From an uncultured Clostridia bacterium (lineage in GTDB: Bacteria; Bacillota; Clostridia; Oscillospirales; Ruminococcaceae): a DNA stretch of 40,147 nt. A program made the translations under genes and the position numbers. Under the pieces are notes generated by a model. That model searched no databases, had not been told where the DNA came from, and was given only the letters and a program-made list of their open reading frames with translations. Every line of letters begins with the position of its first letter. The stretch's first letter is position 1. The stretch spans positions 1-40,147 of the forward strand of contig CAMZIK010000017.1 of NCBI GenBank assembly GCA_947307175.1, written 5' to 3'. Of the stretch, positions 18,293 through 25,417 are shown one piece after another.

Positions 18293-20074
18293 TTGAGTGT
18301 ATTTAACATACTGGTCGCAGTAGGCGGACTTGCCTTCTTCATGTTCGGCATGAATACGCTGAGCAGCGGACTTGAAAAAGCATCGGGCGGACTGCTCGAA
18401 AAAGTGCTGGCAAGAATGTCGGGAAATATCTTTACAAGTATCTTCTTCGGAGCGCTGGTAACAGCAGCCGTTCAGTCATCAACAGCAACAACAGTTATAG
18501 TAATAGGTCTCGTAAATGCGGGCATACTCAAGCTCAGAGGCGCAGTCGGCATCATCATGGGCGCAAACATCGGAACGACCATGACCGCCCAGATACTCAG
18601 GCTCGCAAAGCTTGAAGGCTCCAAAAACGGAAGCTTTTTCATCGACCTTATCAAGCCGACCAACTTTTCAGCAATGCTTGCGATCGCAGGCATAATCCTG
18701 ATAATGTTCTCAAAGCGCAGCCGCAAGAAGAACATAGGCAGGATACTCATGGGCGTGGCGATACTGTTCACAGGTATGAATACCATGCGTACCGCCGTAG
18801 AGCCGCTCGCACAGCTCGATGTGTTCAAAAAGATATTTGAAGTTCTTCAGAACCCGCTTCTCGGTGTGCTTGCAGGTGCAGTCATCACCGTCTGCACCCA
18901 GTCCAGCGCCGCAGCTGTCGGTATCCTTCAGGCAATTTCAGGCTCAGGCGCTATCGTCTTTGCCTCCGCATTCCCGATCATTATGGGAACAAACATCGGA
19001 ACCTGCGTAACTCCGCTGCTTTCAAGCCTCAATTCTTCAAAGAACGCAAAGCGTGCAGGTCTTCTGCATTTCTATTTCAACCTCATCGGAACGATCCTTT
19101 TCCTCATCGGAATTTACACCTATCAGGCAGCTGTCGGGTGGTCGTTCTGGAATAAAGAGTTCACCACAGGAGACATCGCAAACTTCCATACTATCTTCAA
19201 TATCGTCGTAACAGTGATCTTTATCCCGTTTGCAGGAGTGCTCGAAAAGCTTGCCTGCCTCACCGTCAGAGACAAGCCGGGGGAGGACGAAGACGAGCTG
19301 GAGGAGGACACTCTCGACGAGAGATTCCTTGTTACACCTAACGTTGCTATTGCCCAGACAAGCGATGCAGTCGTTCAGATGGGCGTTCAGGCGCAGAAGA
19401 ATTTCAGAGCCGTTGTCAGCCTCTATGAAGACCTTGACGACTTTGATCCCAAGCTCGCAGAGAATATCAGAGAGCGTGAGGATACTATCGACAGGCTTGA
19501 AGACAGAGTCGGTCAGTATCTTATAAAGCTCAACGACTGCGGACTCAACGAGGACGAAGCCCGCAGAGTCACGGCATATTTCCACCTTATCTCCGAGTAT
19601 GAGCGTATCGGCGACTATTCTATCAATATCCTTGAAACTGCCGAAGCGCTGTTTGATGCCGAAGTATCCTTCTCAAGCGAAGCCATGAAGGAGCTGCACG
19701 TCATCTTTGCAGCAATAGACGAGATTATCTCGCTTGCGATAAAAGCGACCGAAAGCATGGAGATAAGCGATATGGTCGAGGTCGAGCCGCTTGAGGAGGT
19801 CGTTGACCGTATCGTTGAGGAGCTTAAAGCCGTTCATATCAACCGAGCAAAGAGCGGTATCTGCAAAGTTGAAGTCGGCGTTCATTTCATTGACATCCTC
19901 ACCAACGTCGAGAGAATATCCGACCACTGCTCGAATATCGCAGTATACCTGCTCTCCAGCCGCAGAGAGTATTCTACCCTTAAAAAACACGAATACCTCG
20001 ATAAACTCCATAAAAACGGCACCAAGTCCTATGAGGACAAACTCGCCGAGTATACCGCAAAGTACGCTATCTGA
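18293..20074 (+). CDS. Na/Pi cotransporter family protein with C-terminal PhoU domain
   Basis: This 593-residue membrane protein belongs to the NptA/PNaS family, which imports phosphate with sodium. The two inverted halves each carry the family QSS signature: QSSTATTVIVIGLVNAG at residue 61 and CTQSSAAAVGILQAIS near residue 203, with GANIGTT and GTNIGTC following. The last 240 residues are a helical PhoU-like domain (two repeats, the second with YERIGDYSINI and ERISDHCSNIAVYL). The start codon is TTG, supported by AAGGGGAAA about seven bases upstream. With the Na+-type ATP synthase next door, sodium cycling is a plausible shared theme. Confidence 0.92.
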   Translation: MSVFNILVAVGGLAFFMFGMNTLSSGLEKASGGLLEKVLARMSGNIFTSIFFGALVTAAVQSSTATTVIVIGLVNAGILKLRGAVGIIMGANIGTTMTAQILRLAKLEGSKNGSFFIDLIKPTNFSAMLAIAGIILIMFSKRSRKKNIGRILMGVAILFTGMNTMRTAVEPLAQLDVFKKIFEVLQNPLLGVLAGAVITVCTQSSAAAVGILQAISGSGAIVFASAFPIIMGTNIGTCVTPLLSSLNSSKNAKRAGLLHFYFNLIGTILFLIGIYTYQAAVGWSFWNKEFTTGDIANFHTIFNIVVTVIFIPFAGVLEKLACLTVRDKPGEDEDELEEDTLDERFLVTPNVAIAQTSDAVVQMGVQAQKNFRAVVSLYEDLDDFDPKLAENIREREDTIDRLEDRVGQYLIKLNDCGLNEDEARRVTAYFHLISEYERIGDYSINILETAEALFDAEVSFSSEAMKELHVIFAAIDEIISLAIKATESMEISDMVEVEPLEEVVDRIVEELKAVHINRAKSGICKVEVGVHFIDILTNVERISDHCSNIAVYLLSSRREYSTLKKHEYLDKLHKNGTKSYEDKLAEYTAKYAI

Positions 20075-20090
20075 TAATAATATTGATGTT

Positions 20091-20253
20091 TTGTTGAGGG
20101 GAACTCTTTTCGAGAAGAGTTCCCCTCAAACTCCCCTCAGAAACCTTTTAAAGATTTTCGGCGCACAGAGCAAAAAGCTCTATGCGCCGAAAATATCTAA
20201 GAGTCCTAAGAGAGTCTAAAGAAAACACTTTTCAGAAGATTTTTCCTCAACAA
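20091..20253 (+). repeat. Dispersed two-hairpin element, copy 2, with clear terminal inverted repeats
   Basis: The 163-bp copy starts TTGTTGAGG and ends CCTCAACAA, a perfect 9-bp terminal inverted repeat. Inside are hairpin 1 at 20094-20129 (TTGAGGGGAACTCTT and complement), the linker AGAAACCTTTTAAAGATT, hairpin 2 at 20154-20194 (ATTTTCGGCGCA and TGCGCCGAAAAT) and the tail TAAGAGTCCTAAGAGAGTC. It lies 16 bases downstream of the phosphate transporter gene. It is the best copy for defining the element boundaries. Confidence 0.92.
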
Positions 20254-20295
20254 TACACCGATAAACATTATTATACCAGAATAGGTACATATCAA

Positions 20296-20335
20296 AAAAA
20301 GAGGCAAGAACACTTTCTTACCTCTTTTATTTTGC
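20296..20335. terminator. Bidirectional terminator hairpin
   Basis: AAAAGAGGCAAGAA pairs with TTCTTACCTCTTTT around a short loop, with T-rich sequence on the plus side and A/T-rich sequence on the other. It separates the phosphate transporter unit (plus) from the minus-strand RNA at 20346-20560. Confidence 0.75.
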
Positions 20336-20345
20336 ATTTTACCCC

Positions 20346-20560
20346 TAAAAAAGATTAAATACCCACTTCTCAAAAGAAGTAAGTATTTAATCCTTGGAAT
20401 TATGAAAGGGAAATTTAGAATTTATCTTTATCGGTAATCTATCGGGCTGTAATTGGGGGTGCCCGAAAGAAATTGATCTTTTTTGAGGTCTTAGGGCTCT
20501 CTCTCCCTTCGACATCTATATAATAACAGCCCTGTGTGAATTGAATATGAATTATCGGGA
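20346..20560 (-). ncRNA. Candidate structured RNA, copy A
   Basis: On the minus strand this stretch shares ordered sequence blocks with 21489-21722: CCCGATAATTCATATTC, CTGTTATTAT, a small hairpin followed by CCTAAGAC, a GC-rich hairpin whose loop contains CCCCAA, and TCCCTTTCATAATTCC. It ends with a strong hairpin (20353-20391, arms GATTAAATAC/GTATTTAATC) followed by TTTTTT. A TATACT lies at 20560-20565; alternatively the conserved TATTAT about 30 bases further in may be the -10. It encodes no obvious protein. It matches no RNA family that I can identify. The strand is assigned from the terminator. Confidence 0.6.
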
Positions 20561-20628
20561 GTATACCAAAAATTTTTTGAGAAATTTTTTGGACTGTCCA
20601 AAGCCTATCCCTAAAGGCTCTGCGGCAA

Positions 20629-21075
20629 TTACAGCTCCATTTTCATGAAAATATCCGCAAAATTATTATTGTTATATTTCGCAGTTTTATGAAATCCGAG
20701 CTTTTCATAAAGCGCCACAGCGTTCAGACTTGTAGATATGCAGTCAAGATACATCTGCGTGAAGCCTTGCTGCCTTGCATATTCTATCGCCGCCTCCGCC
20801 AGACGCCGCCCAAGTCCTTTTCCCTGATACTTTTCATCAAGATACAGCGCTTTCAGCTCGCAGTCTTTGTCCGAAAGCCTTTTGATCCCGACTGTCCCGA
20901 TCATTATATCACCGTCGAATAAGCACCAGAACTGTACAAAATTCTGTACAATATTGCTGTAGAAACCGTGTCTGCCATTCGGTTCAAATTCTTTTCCGCA
21001 CTGCCTGAAACATCTGTCCGTCAGCTCAAGAAGTTCTGCCTGCATATTTTCTGCATATTTTATAATTTTAATCAT
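20629..21075 (-). CDS. GNAT family N-acetyltransferase
   Basis: The protein is 148 residues and transfers an acetyl group from acetyl-CoA to an unknown amine. The acetyl-CoA-binding motif A is visible as YLDEKYQGKGLGRRLAEAAIEYA at about residues 76-98. Other family features include MIGTVGIKRL and the ALYEKLGF segment near the C-terminus. Its start overlaps the cupin gene's stop by eight bases, so the two are co-translated. A small hairpin (AGCCT/AGGCT, near 20604-20620) lies past the stop. Confidence 0.9.
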   Translation of the reverse strand: MIKIIKYAENMQAELLELTDRCFRQCGKEFEPNGRHGFYSNIVQNFVQFWCLFDGDIMIGTVGIKRLSDKDCELKALYLDEKYQGKGLGRRLAEAAIEYARQQGFTQMYLDCISTSLNAVALYEKLGFHKTAKYNNNNFADIFMKMEL

Positions 21076-21412
21076 TTTTGATCCTCGTTCCGCCGAATGC
21101 GTGGATAGATCGAGTGCCTGCCTTTACACGACCGCCCTGTAAAGACCCTTTCGGAATGAACAGCTCGTCTCCTGCATGAAGAATTGTCTCAACGCCGTCG
21201 ATGCTCACAACGTATTCACCCTCAACAACGATCATGTATTCATCGTAATCGTGCGTATGCTCCTTTGAGACCCTGTCAGCAGAGTAGGACCAGAAAGCCA
21301 TCTGGCTGCCGTCATTTGCCGTGTAGTAGTATCCCGTGATGTCAGGCGTGTTCTGCTGTGAAGCAGGTATAAGGTTAGCCTCTGATTTCATAAACTGCGG
21401 AAATCCGTTCAT
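21068..21412 (-). CDS. Single-domain cupin protein
   Basis: This is a 114-residue beta-barrel protein with the cupin metal motif EHTHDYDEYMIVVEGEY (His, His, Glu) and the second motif AGDELFIPKGSLQGG followed by HAFGG. The second motif keeps its glycines, and the final His is probably in SIHAF. Cupins of this size are often sensors, isomerases or metal-dependent enzymes; the substrate is unknown. The start at 21412 is chosen because AAGGAGG lies three to ten bases upstream; the longer frame to 21463 has no ribosome binding site. It is translationally coupled to the GNAT gene and preceded by a long leader with terminator-like hairpins. Confidence 0.88.
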   Translation of the reverse strand: MNGFPQFMKSEANLIPASQQNTPDITGYYYTANDGSQMAFWSYSADRVSKEHTHDYDEYMIVVEGEYVVSIDGVETILHAGDELFIPKGSLQGGRVKAGTRSIHAFGGTRIKND

Positions 21413-21429
21413 TTCGCACCTCCTTAAAT

Positions 21430-21451
21430 AAAAAAGCCCGTTGTACCGAGC
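21430..21451 (-). terminator. Terminator-like hairpin in the cupin leader
   Basis: On the minus strand GCTCG pairs with CGGGC around GTACAA, with one wobble pair, followed by six T. It ends only 8 bases before the AAGGAGG of the cupin gene. The stem is short, so it may be a weak attenuator or chance. Confidence 0.4.
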
Positions 21452-21488
21452 GTCGAATATCAATACATAAGCGCCGTCTGCGTTAAGA

Positions 21489-21722
21489 CAAAATTAAAAC
21501 TCATTCCGGGAAGAATGAGCTTTAATCATTTATGGAATTATGAAAGGGATTTTTTTGACATTCAGTAAAACCTAAAACCATGCTATGGCGACTTGGGGAA
21601 TCGCAGAAAAGATATAACAGACTTTAGATTTTACTCAGTGTCAAAAGTCTTAGGAGAGGTGTCTCTCTCTTTGTTGTATACATAATAACAGTTCTAAATG
21701 AACCGAATATGAATTATCGGGA
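21489..21722 (-). ncRNA. Candidate structured RNA, copy B, upstream of the cupin-GNAT pair
   Basis: This is the counterpart of 20346-20560. It keeps the same block order: CCCGATAATTCATATTC, CTGTTATTAT, a GAGAG/CTCTC hairpin, CCTAAGAC, then a very long stem (TTTTGACACTGAGTAAAAT paired with ATTTTACT-like sequence ending in TGTCAAAA), capped by GCGA/TCGC with a loop containing CCCCAA, and then TCCCTTTCATAATTCC. It ends with CTCATTC/GAATGAG (21500-21519) and TTTTAATTTT. A TTAAAT lies at 21722-21727, in the same place as TATACT of copy A. It could be a free small RNA or the leader of the cupin gene 77 bases downstream. No known riboswitch is recognised. Confidence 0.6.
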
Positions 21723-21781
21723 TTTAACAAAAAACTTTTTGTTCGCAAAACCGCCAAACTTCTCAAACGTTTTCGAGACTT

Positions 21782-21810
21782 TTGTTGTGTAGTTTGCACA
21801 AGATTATAAA
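21782..21810 (+). promoter_or_regulatory. Probable promoter of the two-component operon
   Basis: TTGTTG (21782-21787) and TATAAA (21805-21810) are 17 bases apart, about 105 bases before the response regulator start. It is the best match in the 21727-21916 gap, which otherwise shows nothing distinctive. Confidence 0.5.
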
Positions 21811-21916
21811 AAAGAGCCTGTATGTACAGATTCATTAATCACAAGTTCATAATTTTGTTGTAAACTGTAATTGCACTTGGGGAAGTGACTTGATTCACAG
21901 AAAGGATGAGGGGTTA

Positions 21917-22591
21917 ATGTTCCAGATCTTAGTAGTTGAGGACGATGCCAGCCTGAGAAAGCTTATGAGCGCAGCGCTCAAACAGCACGGTTATTCATGC
22001 CATACCGCAAACGACGGTGTCGAAGCCCTCGATGTAATGGAAAAGATCAATATAGATCTTATCATATCCGATGTCATGATGCCGAATATGGACGGCTATG
22101 AGCTGACAAGACAGCTGCGCCGTGCGAACTTTGACCTGCCTATACTTATGGTCACCGCAAAGGAGACTTTTGAGGATAAACAGGAAGGCTTTATCGCAGG
22201 CACAGACGACTATATGGTAAAACCGATAGATATAAATGAAATGGTGCTGCGTGTCGGCGCACTGCTTAGAAGATCAAGAATGGCTTCAGAGCATTCGCTC
22301 GTAGTCGGCGACAGCGTACTCGATTATGATGCACAGAGCGTTTCGATAGGCGGAGGCACCGCAGAAACGATACCTACGAAAGAGTTTATGCTGCTGTTCA
22401 AGCTGCTTTCTTATCCCAATAAGATCTTTACACGCCGCCAGCTGCTCGATGAGCTTTGGGGCATGGAAAAGGAAGTAGACGAAAGAACTGTCGATGTCCA
22501 TATCAAGCGACTGCGTGAAAGATACGGCGATTGTAAGGACTTTAATATCGTTACCGTAAGAGGACTTGGCTATAAAGCTGTCAAGCTTTAA
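21917..22591 (+). CDS. OmpR/PhoB-family response regulator
   Basis: This is a 225-residue regulator. The receiver domain has the acidic pair at residues 9-10, the phosphoacceptor Asp52 in ISDVMMPNMDG and the conserved Lys in MVKPID. The C-terminal winged-helix domain (TRRQLLDELWGMEKEVDERTVDVHIKRLR) binds DNA. The ATG at 21917 was chosen because GAGGGG lies directly upstream, giving the normal N-terminus MFQILVVEDD. The kinase gene follows after 30 bases. The signal is unknown. Confidence 0.93.
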   Translation: MFQILVVEDDASLRKLMSAALKQHGYSCHTANDGVEALDVMEKINIDLIISDVMMPNMDGYELTRQLRRANFDLPILMVTAKETFEDKQEGFIAGTDDYMVKPIDINEMVLRVGALLRRSRMASEHSLVVGDSVLDYDAQSVSIGGGTAETIPTKEFMLLFKLLSYPNKIFTRRQLLDELWGMEKEVDERTVDVHIKRLRERYGDCKDFNIVTVRGLGYKAVKL

Positions 22592-22621
22592 GCAAGAGTA
22601 TCAAGGAGGAAAGGGAATAAT

Positions 22622-23938
22622 ATGAAAACGTCCCTGCAATTCAAGCTTTCATTCATGTTTTTCATGGTAATGCTCATATCTGCAACGGTCTCCATATCCT
22701 TGCTTCTGCTTGTTTTCTCGCCGATAATGCGCAGCAGTGCAGAGGAACAGCTTTCCGAAATGGCTGCGTCTATCAATACGCTGAGCGATACCTTCAAGGA
22801 TAACAATGAATATACATCCGATCGAATAATCTCTCTCGTGACAAGTTCAAGCTTTACCGCATCAAGCTTAAAAAATACTGATAAACACGTTTCCGACGGA
22901 TATGAGGATCTCAAGGAAAAAGGATACCATATCGTTTCGTCCGGCATAATACCAAAAGCAACCATGACGATAAAAGTTCGCGATTCCTATTTCCTGATAG
23001 AGAGCTTTTCAAACGACAGCCTCTACTGGATAGTTAATTTTGTTATCATTCTTTCGTTTATAGGCTGTATCGTTATCGGTACGATAATCACATCGTTTGT
23101 CGGAAAAACGATACTTAAACCTCTGCACGAGATAAGCCGTGCAACTTCCGAGGTCGCAAGAGGAAACTTCAAGATCAGGGTCCGTGTGCCTGATGATATC
23201 GAGTACGGAATGCTTGCCAACAACTTTAATAAGATGGCAGTCCAGCTTTCCGAGATCGAAACGCTCAGAGGAGATTTTATTTCCAGCGTATCGCATGAGT
23301 TCAAAACTCCGCTTGCATCGATTCAGGGCTTTGCAAAGCTGCTCCAGGACGAGAATATTTCCGAGGAAGATAGAAAAGAGTATACCCAGGTCATCATCGA
23401 CGAAACTTCAAGGCTTGCCAAACTTTCTACAAATATCCTTAAACTTACCAAGCTTGAAAACCAGAAAACGATAGGCAAGAAATCCAAGTTCCTGCTTGAT
23501 GAACAGATCAGAAAGATAATCCTTATGCTTGAACCTGAGTGGTCAAGAAAGAATATAGAGCTTGAGATCGACCTTGAGGAAATAACCTATATCGGAAATG
23601 AAGAGCTTATGGCTCAGATCTGGCAGAATATTATCAATAATGCCATTAAATTCACCAATCAGGGCGGTCGTATCGGTGTAAAGCTATATCGAAGCGAGCA
23701 GTGCATCGTTACCAAGATAACCGATGACGGTCCGTGCATCCCTGATGAAAAGAGAACAAAGATATTTGAAAAGTTCTATCAGGGCGACCATTCAAGATCG
23801 ACCGATGGAAACGGTCTCGGTCTTGCTCTCGTGCAGAGAGTCGTCGAGCTTTGCAACGGAAGCGTCTGGGTAGAAAATATGACTCCCACAGGCGTCTGCT
23901 TTACCGTTCAGCTCCCGTATATCATTGAAGATATGTAA
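22622..23938 (+). CDS. Membrane sensor histidine kinase
   Basis: This is a 438-residue kinase with a transmembrane helix at about 10-33, an extracytoplasmic sensor segment of about 100 residues, a second helix at about 137-162 and a HAMP linker (EISRATSEVARGNFKIRV). The dimerisation domain has SVSHEFKTPLASI with the phosphorylated His225. The ATPase domain has NIINNAIKF, DDGPCIPD and NGLGLALVQRV. In place of the usual DxGxGI motif it reads DDGPCIPDEK, a divergence in the G1 box. AAGGAGGAAAGGG precedes the start. It forms a pair with the preceding regulator. Confidence 0.93.
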   Translation: MKTSLQFKLSFMFFMVMLISATVSISLLLLVFSPIMRSSAEEQLSEMAASINTLSDTFKDNNEYTSDRIISLVTSSSFTASSLKNTDKHVSDGYEDLKEKGYHIVSSGIIPKATMTIKVRDSYFLIESFSNDSLYWIVNFVIILSFIGCIVIGTIITSFVGKTILKPLHEISRATSEVARGNFKIRVRVPDDIEYGMLANNFNKMAVQLSEIETLRGDFISSVSHEFKTPLASIQGFAKLLQDENISEEDRKEYTQVIIDETSRLAKLSTNILKLTKLENQKTIGKKSKFLLDEQIRKIILMLEPEWSRKNIELEIDLEEITYIGNEELMAQIWQNIINNAIKFTNQGGRIGVKLYRSEQCIVTKITDDGPCIPDEKRTKIFEKFYQGDHSRSTDGNGLGLALVQRVVELCNGSVWVENMTPTGVCFTVQLPYIIEDM

Positions 23939-23945
23939 GTAAACA

Positions 23946-24101
23946 GTTGAGGGGAACTCTTTAGGAGAGAGTTCCCCTCAAACTCCCCTCAGAACCTCTT
24001 ATTGATTTTCAGCCAATAGGGCGAAATGCCCTATTGGCTGAAAATGAACAGGGGACTCCAAGGGAGATCAAGAGAAAACACACCTAAGGAATACCCACAA
24101 C
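23946..24101 (+). repeat. Dispersed two-hairpin element, copy 3
   Basis: The 156-bp copy begins GTTGAGGGG and ends CCCACAAC, an imperfect terminal inverted repeat. Hairpin 1 at 23947-23981 is nearly the same as in the 20091 copy. Hairpin 2 at 24005-24045 has arms ATTTTCAGCCAATAGGGC and GCCCTATTGGCTGAAAAT, different in sequence from the other copies but paired over the whole length. It lies seven bases downstream of the histidine kinase stop codon. Confidence 0.9.
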
Positions 24102-24157
24102 TATTCATTTACACGTTATCAATAACATATGACAGTTAAACCGAGAGGAGAAAAGCA

Positions 24158-24427
24158 ATGGCTATCGTCAGAAAGCATTATATATTCTACGGACGGGTTC
24201 AGGGCGTAGGCTTCCGCTACCGTGCTTACTATGCAGCCCGTGAAAACAACGTTACGGGCTGGGTGCGAAATGAATATGACGGCAGCGTTGAAATGGAAGC
24301 TGAGGGCACTGCTGAGGACATAGACAATATGCTGTTGTCGATCGAAAAAAGCAGGTATGTCAGCATTATGGACTTTGAGTGCAAAAAGATACCTGTTCAG
24401 AACAGCCGCACTTTTGAAATTCTTTAG
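24158..24427 (+). CDS. acyP: Acylphosphatase
   Basis: Acylphosphatase hydrolyses carboxyl-phosphate bonds such as those of acetyl phosphate or carbamoyl phosphate. The 89-residue protein has the full signature: GRVQGVGFRYRAYYAA with catalytic Arg20 and VTGWVRN with catalytic Asn38. CGAGAGGAGAAAAGCA precedes the start. The gene stands alone between the element at 23946 and a parS site. Confidence 0.95.
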   Translation: MAIVRKHYIFYGRVQGVGFRYRAYYAARENNVTGWVRNEYDGSVEMEAEGTAEDIDNMLLSIEKSRYVSIMDFECKKIPVQNSRTFEIL

Positions 24428-24444
24428 CGATTTGCAAGAACAAA

Positions 24445-24460
24445 TGTTTCACGTGAAACA
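24445..24460. promoter_or_regulatory. parS: parS site, binding site for ParB/Spo0J
   Basis: TGTTTCACGTGAAACA is a perfect 16-bp palindrome and matches the conserved bacterial parS consensus TGTTNCACGTGAAACA at every defined base. ParB spreads from such sites to load SMC and segregate the chromosome. In Firmicutes most parS sites lie near the replication origin, so the window is probably in the origin-proximal part of the chromosome. It lies in the gap between acyP and sigK. Confidence 0.93.
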
Positions 24461-24575
24461 ATTTTGCAGGCAAGTTCTTTTAAGAGAACCTGGGCTTATG
24501 TTTTCTTATCTCTGAATAGTACAGGCAGCTGAAAGCATATATATCATCAAGAATACTTTTTGAGTGGTGATATTT

Positions 24576-25265
24576 ATGATCTTTCAGCTGCTTGATTTTT
24601 TATGCTCTAATTTTCTGTTCTTTGCGCTGCATTTTGAAAACACATCAAACTTTCCAAAGCCTCTTTCAGCAAAAGAGGAAAAGCGCTGCTTCGAGGCGAT
24701 GGCAGCAGGCGACAAAAAAGCCCGTGATAAGCTGATAGAGCATAATCTTCGACTTGTTGCACATATCATCAAGAAGTATTACTCCTCGTCGAGCGATCAG
24801 GAAGACCTTATCTCTATCGGGACGATAGGGCTGATAAAAGCCGTATCTACCTTTGATTACAAAAAGGGAACACGCTTTGCGACCTACGGCAGCAGATGCG
24901 TTGAAAACGAGATACTGATGCATTTTCGCAGCCTGAAAAAGACCGCACTTGACAGATATTTTGATGAGCCTGTTGATTCGGATAAGGACGGAAACCAGCT
25001 TTGCCTTATCGACCTTATTTCTGACGGAACGGATATAGGCGACAGGATAGAGCTTATAATTCGCTGCGAGCAGCTTTACAAGTTTATCGAAAGCGAGCTT
25101 GACGAAAGAGAAAAAGAGATAATCCGTCTGCGGTACGGGCTTGACAACGGAAATGCGCTGACTCAGAGAGAGGTCTCGCAGAAACTTGGCATATCCCGTT
25201 CATACGTTTCAAGGATAGAAAAGAAGGCTCTTGAAACGCTCAGGGCAAAATATGAGGGGAAATAA
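24576..25265 (+). CDS. sigK: Sporulation sigma factor SigK with pro-sequence
   Basis: SigK directs late mother-cell transcription during sporulation. Residues 1-20 are hydrophobic (MIFQLLDFLCSNFLFFALHF), which fits the membrane-bound pro-sequence removed by SpoIVFB. Region 2 is strongly conserved (NLRLVAHIIKKY, DLISIGTIGLIKAVSTF, FATYGSRCVENEILMHFRSLKK). Region 4 has REKEIIRLRYGL and TQREVSQKLGISRSYVSRIEKKAL. The 229-residue gene is not split by a skin-type element. The ATG at 24576 is preferred to the upstream GTGs because GGTG lies before it and it gives the usual start of the pro-sequence. SigE is the main alternative. Confidence 0.88.
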   Translation: MIFQLLDFLCSNFLFFALHFENTSNFPKPLSAKEEKRCFEAMAAGDKKARDKLIEHNLRLVAHIIKKYYSSSSDQEDLISIGTIGLIKAVSTFDYKKGTRFATYGSRCVENEILMHFRSLKKTALDRYFDEPVDSDKDGNQLCLIDLISDGTDIGDRIELIIRCEQLYKFIESELDEREKEIIRLRYGLDNGNALTQREVSQKLGISRSYVSRIEKKALETLRAKYEGK

Positions 25266-25349
25266 ACAAAAACCAGCATCTGAATTTGTACAGAAAGCAC
25301 AATAAATAAATTTTTATTATATTTTTGTGCAAATAATACTAAAAATCAC

Positions 25350-25378
25350 TTGAAAAGAAAGCAATAATATGTTATAAT
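25350..25378 (+). promoter_or_regulatory. Consensus-like promoter of the EAL signalling gene
   Basis: TTGAAA (25350-25355) and TATAAT (25373-25378) are 17 bases apart, 40 bases before the ATG at 25418. Confidence 0.82.
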
Positions 25379-25417
25379 TACTATGTACATTTGATGAATG
25401 CCGAAAGGAGGGAAACC

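Noticed and set aside
20346..21722. 6S RNA, riboswitch or T-box identity for the duplicated RNAs
   Set aside because: I could not find the specific T-box (AGGGTGGNACCGCG) or any known riboswitch core, nor a clear 6S central bubble, so I left them as unassigned.
24576..25265. Skin-type prophage interruption of sigK
   Set aside because: The reading frame is continuous from pro-sequence to region 4.
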